64,000 nt of DNA, taken from Erigeron canadensis (Eukaryota > Streptophyta > Magnoliopsida > Asterales > Asteraceae). The notes under the pieces are model-generated. The model was not told the origin of the DNA and did no database searches. It saw only the letters and a list, made by a program, of their open reading frames with translations. The position numbers were made by a program, and so were the translations under genes. This document shows, in pieces, positions 58,385-64,000 of the stretch. Location: contig NC_057764.1 of the NCBI RefSeq assembly GCF_010389155.1, positions 43,904,275 through 43,968,274 on the forward strand, in the 5' to 3' direction. The stretch's first letter is position 1. Every line of letters begins with the position of its first letter.

Positions 58385-61300
58385 ATGGCTGCAAGTAAGT
58401 CTCCCATACTTATTCCTTTTTAGGGTTATATATATATATGAATATTTTCTTGTATTTATTAAAATTTAGACATATGACAAAGTTTGCATCTTTATGGAAT
58501 GTTGTATCACTGGTATCTTGAAATTTATTTTTGCATTTGAGTTTTGAATAAAGGTTTAAACTCTATATTTTCCTTCTATTTATGCTTAATGAAATATATG
58601 ATAAAGTTTGCATTTTTATGTAATATTGTATGTTGAAATTGAATTATGCAGCTGGGTTTTGAATAAAGTTTGCAACTTTATAATATTTCTTGACATCTAG
58701 ATATATAATAAAATTTGCATCTATATCTAATGTTGTATCATGAAACTGAATTATGCATTTGGGTTTTAAATAACAGGTAGTTTTGGTGCATCAAGTTTAA
58801 AACCATGTAACTTAAGATTAAATCCTAGAATTGAGTTAGCCAATTTACATCAGAATGGACTAAGGCTATCGAATTCGCAACGTTTTGATGGTTTGGCGAT
58901 ATCACACCGGTCAGGGAAGGCGTCAAACGGATGTCTTTGTTTGCCTGTCAAGAATGATGTCCAATGTAAGAAGTTTTGTTTGTGTATTGTTTATAATTTT
59001 TCGATTTGAGTTGATTTTAATCACCATGAAGTTTGATATGTTGATGGAGAATGAATTGTTCGTATGTCGTAATATATTTGACAGCAAGTTCTTTATAGAC
59101 ATTAGGGTTTGATAATTGATTGATTTGATGGTGAAATGATCTGACTTTTAGTGGATTGCTAATCATACCTTAGGACTATGGTTAACACATAGTAAAATGT
59201 TGTACATAAAAGTTACCGTGTACAACATGTCGCCGCATGTTAACCGTAGCCCTAAGCGAAATTTTATTTTATTTTATTTATCAAATTGCGAAGAATATCG
59301 ATTAGGTGATGTGATTTAGAGAATGTATTAAAACATCGGAAAATCTGGTATGAGTCTGGAATAATGGCTAACTGCTTTTAATTATATGTATGTCTAAAGT
59401 ATAAGCCTAAAACAGGTCTAATCCTGCAGTGTATGACACATGGATACACAATTAATATATCATTCTCCTTGTTAGTAAAGTTAGCCACACAATTAATATA
59501 TCATTCTCCTCTTGAACAATATTGTTTGAAATTTTGAATTACGGTTGAACATATCCTCAAAGTTAGCGTTTCTGTAGCTAGGCTAGTGAAAGTTAGATTA
59601 TTGCTTAAGTATATTATCCACTTATAGGGAACTGTATGCATCTTCTCCTACTTGAAGATTTACATTATACCATAATAATCTAAATAGTTGTAATCAAAGC
59701 TTGCAGCTTGTTTTCTTCTGATTGGAACTAAATGTAAACATTCTGTTGAATGGAACTCATGAATAGGCGTTAGAAACTTATTTATAGTAGTTATATGTAA
59801 ATGGGCACCTTATTTGTAGCAGATATAAAGCAATTAGTTCATCAATGCAACCTTGTATTTAAAGGTTAGATTAATAAACAATTGAGACTTCACATTTAGT
59901 TCTTTTCAAAAGTCTGCAACCCTTTATGACTTCATTGAACCGTATTGATGTCTTTTTTTTCCCCAAAGAATCCATAGCTACAATGGTAACTTCTGTTTGG
60001 CTACGATTAGTATCATTTCCTAAAGGCACATATATAACTAAAACTCAAAAGTCAAAATTCATTTTTATAAATTATACCATTACCATGTAACAGCTGGTAC
60101 AGACTTAGAAGATTGCTCTGAGGTGGAAGTATCTTCTGAATCAACAAGCCAATTCAATCCAAGTGCTACAGATGTAAGTGATTTTAGTCATTCATTTTAA
60201 AGTAAATGTGCGAAGCAATATAGCACATGCACCACTTCGTATCAATGGGAGTAATACAATTTATATGTTCCAATTATACTATATTTGTAGGTGGAGTCTC
60301 TTCTAACGGAAATTTGTGATACAACTTCAATTGCAGAGGTTGATTTGAAAGTGAGTACTTGTAAATCCTATTATCTTCGGTTAGAGACTTTAGTATCTCT
60401 CTATGTGTTTATTCATATCTCTGAACTAACTTTTTTATCTTATTAGCTTGGTGGCTTTCGGTTACATGTACTGAGAGACTTAACAGGACCAAGCACAAGT
60501 TCTCCACCTCCTGTTTCCGCTCCAATAGTTAGTGCAACGGTAGAGGCACCACCTGAACAGAATGGGTCAGCATCGTCACTATCTCTAGCTATCACTAAAG
60601 CTGAACCTAATTCAGTTGGGATTCAGACGATTTTGGATACAGCTGCTGATGAAGGATTGGCTATAATTCAGTCTCCCAGGGTGACAACCATATACTGAAT
60701 ATAGTTTTTATCATACAAGAGTTATAATTTTAGAAATAACTTCAATTTAAATGTCAAACGCAGGTTGGGTTCTTTAGACGATCACGGACAATTAAGGGAA
60801 AGCGAGCACCTCCACCATGCAAAGAGGTTAGCACTTCTGACCTGATTTGAAATTTGAAAGCTATAGTTTATTATGCATCATTACCTAGTTCCATTAAGAA
60901 GATTGTTTTGTCCTGCTTCCAATATTTCACAATTTAAATCTTCATCTCTACTAGATGTGATAAAACAGGTGGATCGGGCTGGTTTAGTTGTGCTTCAATA
61001 TGGGTGGGTAAATAGTATTAAAAGAAGGTCATTTCTATCTCCTGGCCAAAATACGTGAGGTTAACCTGCAAACATTCTCTATTACACATTTATTTAGATT
61101 TCTAAATAATTGATGTAACAGATATGATTACAAAAACTATATATTAAAGTAGTGCTTTATTTATAAAAAAAAAATGACTTTGGACATTATAAGCATTAAA
61201 TACACATATCAACCCACTTACTTAACCCATTTGACTCATTAGCCCGTTCTGTTATTTATTTAATTTCTTTATAAACTTGTATGACCCGTTACCTAGAGAA

Positions 61301-62715
61301 TCCAATTGATCCGTTTCCCTAAAAACGGAATATTATTTGCTGCCATTTATGTCAATAATATGCAAAAAGCTGTTATTATATGCAAGGAAACACTCTCCCT
61401 ACTTTTATTGCAACTCAATCTATCATTATCACACACACACACACATATATATATAGTGAAAAGTTATTTCAGGAACCCCTAAAATGTCAGGAACCTTTAG
61501 GAACTTCCCAAATCAAGCTCAACCAATGATTATTTTTTACATGATGATTGTTTTTTGAATAATATATGTATAATTTTGAATTTACAATTATGTAAAGACA
61601 TGGATTATCATCCGTTATACAATTATGTGGAGATATGGATTCTTGATCACATGTGCACGAATATTATTATGATCACATGTATGCAAGTTTTTTTGTAAAT
61701 AAATTTTTCATGAGATAGATTGTGATCAAATGTACATAGATAGTCATATGAACATGTGTAAGCAATTATATAGTCATATGATCATGTGTAAGTAATCATA
61801 TAGTAAATAATTTTAATTTAAAGAAGGTTCCTAGAAGTTCCTGCTTTTTTAGGGGTTCTTAAAATAACTTTACCATATATATATATATATATATATATAA
61901 TGTTTTATCTTCAATTGATACCTGTGTCGCGATCACAGAAGCAAATTGTGAAGGAGGGTCAAGTTGTTTGTTACATTGAGCAGCTTGGTGGAGAGCTTCC
62001 CATTGAGGTTAAATTTCTTCTTCTCTTAACTCTTAAGCTTGTTTCACCTAAATGATTGTTTCCCTTTTTAAAGTGATTGCCACCATATTTAATAAGTTAA
62101 CTTCAACTTAGATGTTCACCTTACTATCGTTATACTTCTGTTTTACAGTCTGATGTAGCTGGTGAAGTTATTAAAATACTTCGTGAGGATGGCGGTATGC
62201 ACAATTTATCTTTACCGAAGACTATTAATAGTGTCAGCCAGAGGTGGCAAATTTACTTACTAAAAGTTAGATTGGGGTTATTTATTATCTCTAACCTCTC
62301 ATACTGAAAATAAAAAGTAGTTCAAAAAAGTACATGTCAAATGGGTTTAACTAGTCGAAAGTCGCACTAAGTGTCATCTTAATGCATAAAGCTGCTCAAT
62401 AGTTTTATTAAACTAGTTAGAGTATGCTGGGCCAGAAGCTTCAGTAACAGTCTACGCAATTGTATGTCATACTAATTTTGGGGAAGACTTGGATTACTAT
62501 TATTCGGGACAAGGTCTTTCAGGTCAATCCATACGACCCGGCCCGTATTATACATTTACCCTTTTACCCAACCTGCCTTGCCACCTCTAGTATGGGACAC
62601 CATGTATACAATTTCGTATCTTACATAATTTATATTTATGTGAACAGAACCTGTGGGATATGGTGATGCTCTAATTGCAGTTCTTCCCTCTTTTCCTGGG
62701 ATCAAGAAGCTTTAG
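58385..62715 (+). CDS. BADC: BADC: biotin/lipoyl-attachment-domain-containing protein, plastid
   Basis: Catalytically inactive relative of the biotin carboxyl carrier protein; known family members bind plastid acetyl-CoA carboxylase and lower its activity, limiting fatty-acid synthesis. Nine exons: 58385-58394, 58777-58965, 60094-60173, 60291-60350, 60447-60680, 60764-60826, 61939-62007, 62149-62194 and 62648-62715, giving 272 residues, all GT-AG and in phase. The first exon encodes only MAA plus one base. The N-terminus is Ser/Asn-rich (plastid transit-like). The middle has a Pro/Ser-rich linker (TGPSTSSPPPVSAPIVSA). The C-terminal domain reads VGFFRRSRTIKGKRAPP, KEGQVVCYIEQLGGELPIE, SDVAGEVIKILREDGEPVG and LIAVLPSFPGIKKL. 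The AMKL biotinylation motif of true BCCP is replaced by the IEQLGGELPIES region, the defining BADC feature. Intron 6 contains a MITE. Confidence 0.95.
61456..61873. mobile_element. MITE with about 27-bp inverted repeats in BADC intron 6
   Basis: Left end GTGAAAAGTTATTTCAGGAA and CCCCTAAAA; right end GGGGTTCTTAAAATAACTTTAC. The pairing extends inward (aggaac.ttaggaacttcc against ggttcctagaagttcc). Inserted in a TA-rich run on both sides. 418 bp, non-coding. Confidence 0.75.
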
Positions 62716-64000
62716 TAGGTTGGCCCGACTACAAGCCCCCTTCACTTTTTTCCTGCGCAGATGGGTTATCACTATCTATTTTGAGATTGGATCATTGAAA
62801 TTTGAAATACTCATACATGCATATAAGAAAATCCTTTTACAGCAAGAGAATCGTTGAACCATCTTTTTTCTTAGGAAGATATTTTATATTTGTGACTTGT
62901 ATGACTGAGCTCTCATCTAATAAAGATGTAAATTCAAACTTGTATTGTTTTCAAATCTTATTTTATTCAAAATTTGTAAACTTGGACATGTAGCTGATCT
63001 GTTGGCTTTATTTAAAAAGTTGTTTCAAACGTTTCCAAGCATCAGATGTACCAAAAGCAAAGCATATGTACTTTAGTCATTGTATGATATTGACCTATTT
63101 GGTATATAATTATGGTAATATTAATGACTTGTGGAGAAAACTATTTAGTTTCTCTAAAACCATCCTTTAACTTGGTGCTTGCGACAAGATTGAAACTTAG
63201 ATGTCCGTGATCCAACCTAGTAATTTTGCTGCCCGGATGGTGGTCTCGAGGGATCGTGCATCCATACTTTAGTTCATCAAATCAATAATAGGTCTCTCTT
63301 CAGATGTTGTCAAGCCGTGTCACTGCCAATAATCCCATGTATTCTTCGTTTGGTGATAACATTTTTGTTTTTCATATCCGTTTGAAAACCTCTGGCCTTT
63401 GTTTCTCCTAAATTGATCTCTCTAGTAGTTTTTTGAGTTTTTGGGATCAGTGTCAAGACTCTGAAGGCATTGGTAATTGGAACTTTCCATGTCAGATATG
63501 TCAAGTTCGGGTCATTCTTAAATTCTGTTTCAACAGTTTTCATGCTCAGTCCTATAGTGAAAAATGTTGACTCAAAGGATGTGCATCATAATTGGGAGTA
63601 GCAAAATCACACAGCATTTCTAACCATAATATTTACTTTAAAACCATCGGTTCTAATTGTAGTTTTAAACTTCTCTGAAAGACTGATCAATAACTCAATA
63701 ACATTGCAATTTTTGAAAAAAGATATCCAGATTTAAGCACACCGTATAAGGTAATATCGAATTTCACGATGGCCTAGTCAAACAAGCTATAAGTCACCAT
63801 ACAACAAAATTACGGGACTCCAAAGGTAGCTTGGAAATCACATTTTGGACTGGAAGTGCCATATTCTCTTACATCTATCAGATGAACAGACCATAAGCAA
63901 GAATAGACATTATTACATATATAAAAACAAGATATTTCTTCATAAATCCCAACTAATGTAAGATTAGAATACCAAAAGATGATCATGATCTGGTGTTACT
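62716..64000. other. 3' flank of BADC, no further gene identified
   Basis: Contains the BADC 3'UTR and AT-rich DNA. A minus-strand ORF at 63543-63310 (77 residues, MKTVETEFKNDPNLTYLTW) continues open slightly upstream and has less biased composition than its surroundings, so it could be a gene or transposon fragment, but I recognise no family. Confidence 0.4.

Noticed and set aside
60969..61058. An extra BADC exon (VDRAGLVVLQYGWV)
   Set aside because: It follows an AG and is open, but replacing the 61939 exon would lose the conserved KEGQVVCYIEQLGG block; it is intronic.
63310..63543. A coding gene near the right edge
   Set aside because: Open and compositionally plausible, but no domain, splice context or family recognised; left as an unresolved fragment.

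Overview
This is nuclear DNA of a flowering plant, a eudicot and perhaps an asterid (the family-level guess is weak). The reasons are AT-rich intergenic DNA, many short exons with GT-AG introns, plant-only gene families, and heavy loads of copia, Helitron-like, SINE and MITE sequence. There are no bacterial operons, CRISPR arrays or ribosomal RNA genes.

I reconstructed eight genes exon by exon, plus one decayed gene copy. From left to right: (1) a DUF642 cell-wall protein, + strand, with its signal-peptide exon not visible (802-1960); (2) COX5b, a mitochondrial cytochrome c oxidase subunit, +, six exons (13513-17597); (3) GRXS15, a mitochondrial monothiol glutaredoxin, -, six exons (19065-22479); (4) a DUF1644 RING-like zinc protein, - (25026-26252, with a leader intron to 26935), and a broken copy of the same gene with its promoter (33816-35281); (5) a small LEA protein, - (39052-39342); (6) a divergent LEA-like gene, +, three exons (40669-41690); (7) BRCC36, a K63-type deubiquitinase, -, nine exons (42271-49858), with a minor-spliceosome AT-AC intron; (8) BADC, a biotin-less BCCP-like regulator of plastid acetyl-CoA carboxylase, +, nine exons (58385-62715).

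The gene order is informative. From memory, DUF642-COX5b-DUF1644-BRCC36 are neighbours on Arabidopsis chromosome 1 (about At1g80240 to At1g80210), and COX5b-GRXS15-LEA-BADC are neighbours on chromosome 3 (about At3g15640 to At3g15690). This window interleaves both sets in one order, as expected of an unfractionated ancestral block. The genes do not form a pathway; three encode organelle proteins (COX5b and GRXS15 mitochondrial, BADC plastid).

Between the genes: a nearly intact, very young Ty1/copia element (3740-8828) with almost identical 195-bp LTRs but several reading-frame breaks; a LINE remnant near 11 kb; Helitron-like termini at about 11.7, 12.4-12.8, 28.6-29.1, 33.3, 37.4 and 50.2-54.9 kb; SINEs with clear target-site duplications at 39.8 and 57.9 kb; a plastid psbB fragment at 40.1 kb; MITEs, some inside introns; and many local tandem duplications. 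The stretch from 50 to 57.9 kb has no gene that I can see.

No wholly new system was evident. The most notable items are the AT-AC intron in BRCC36, the double synteny, the duplicated DUF1644 locus, and the young but frame-broken retrotransposon.
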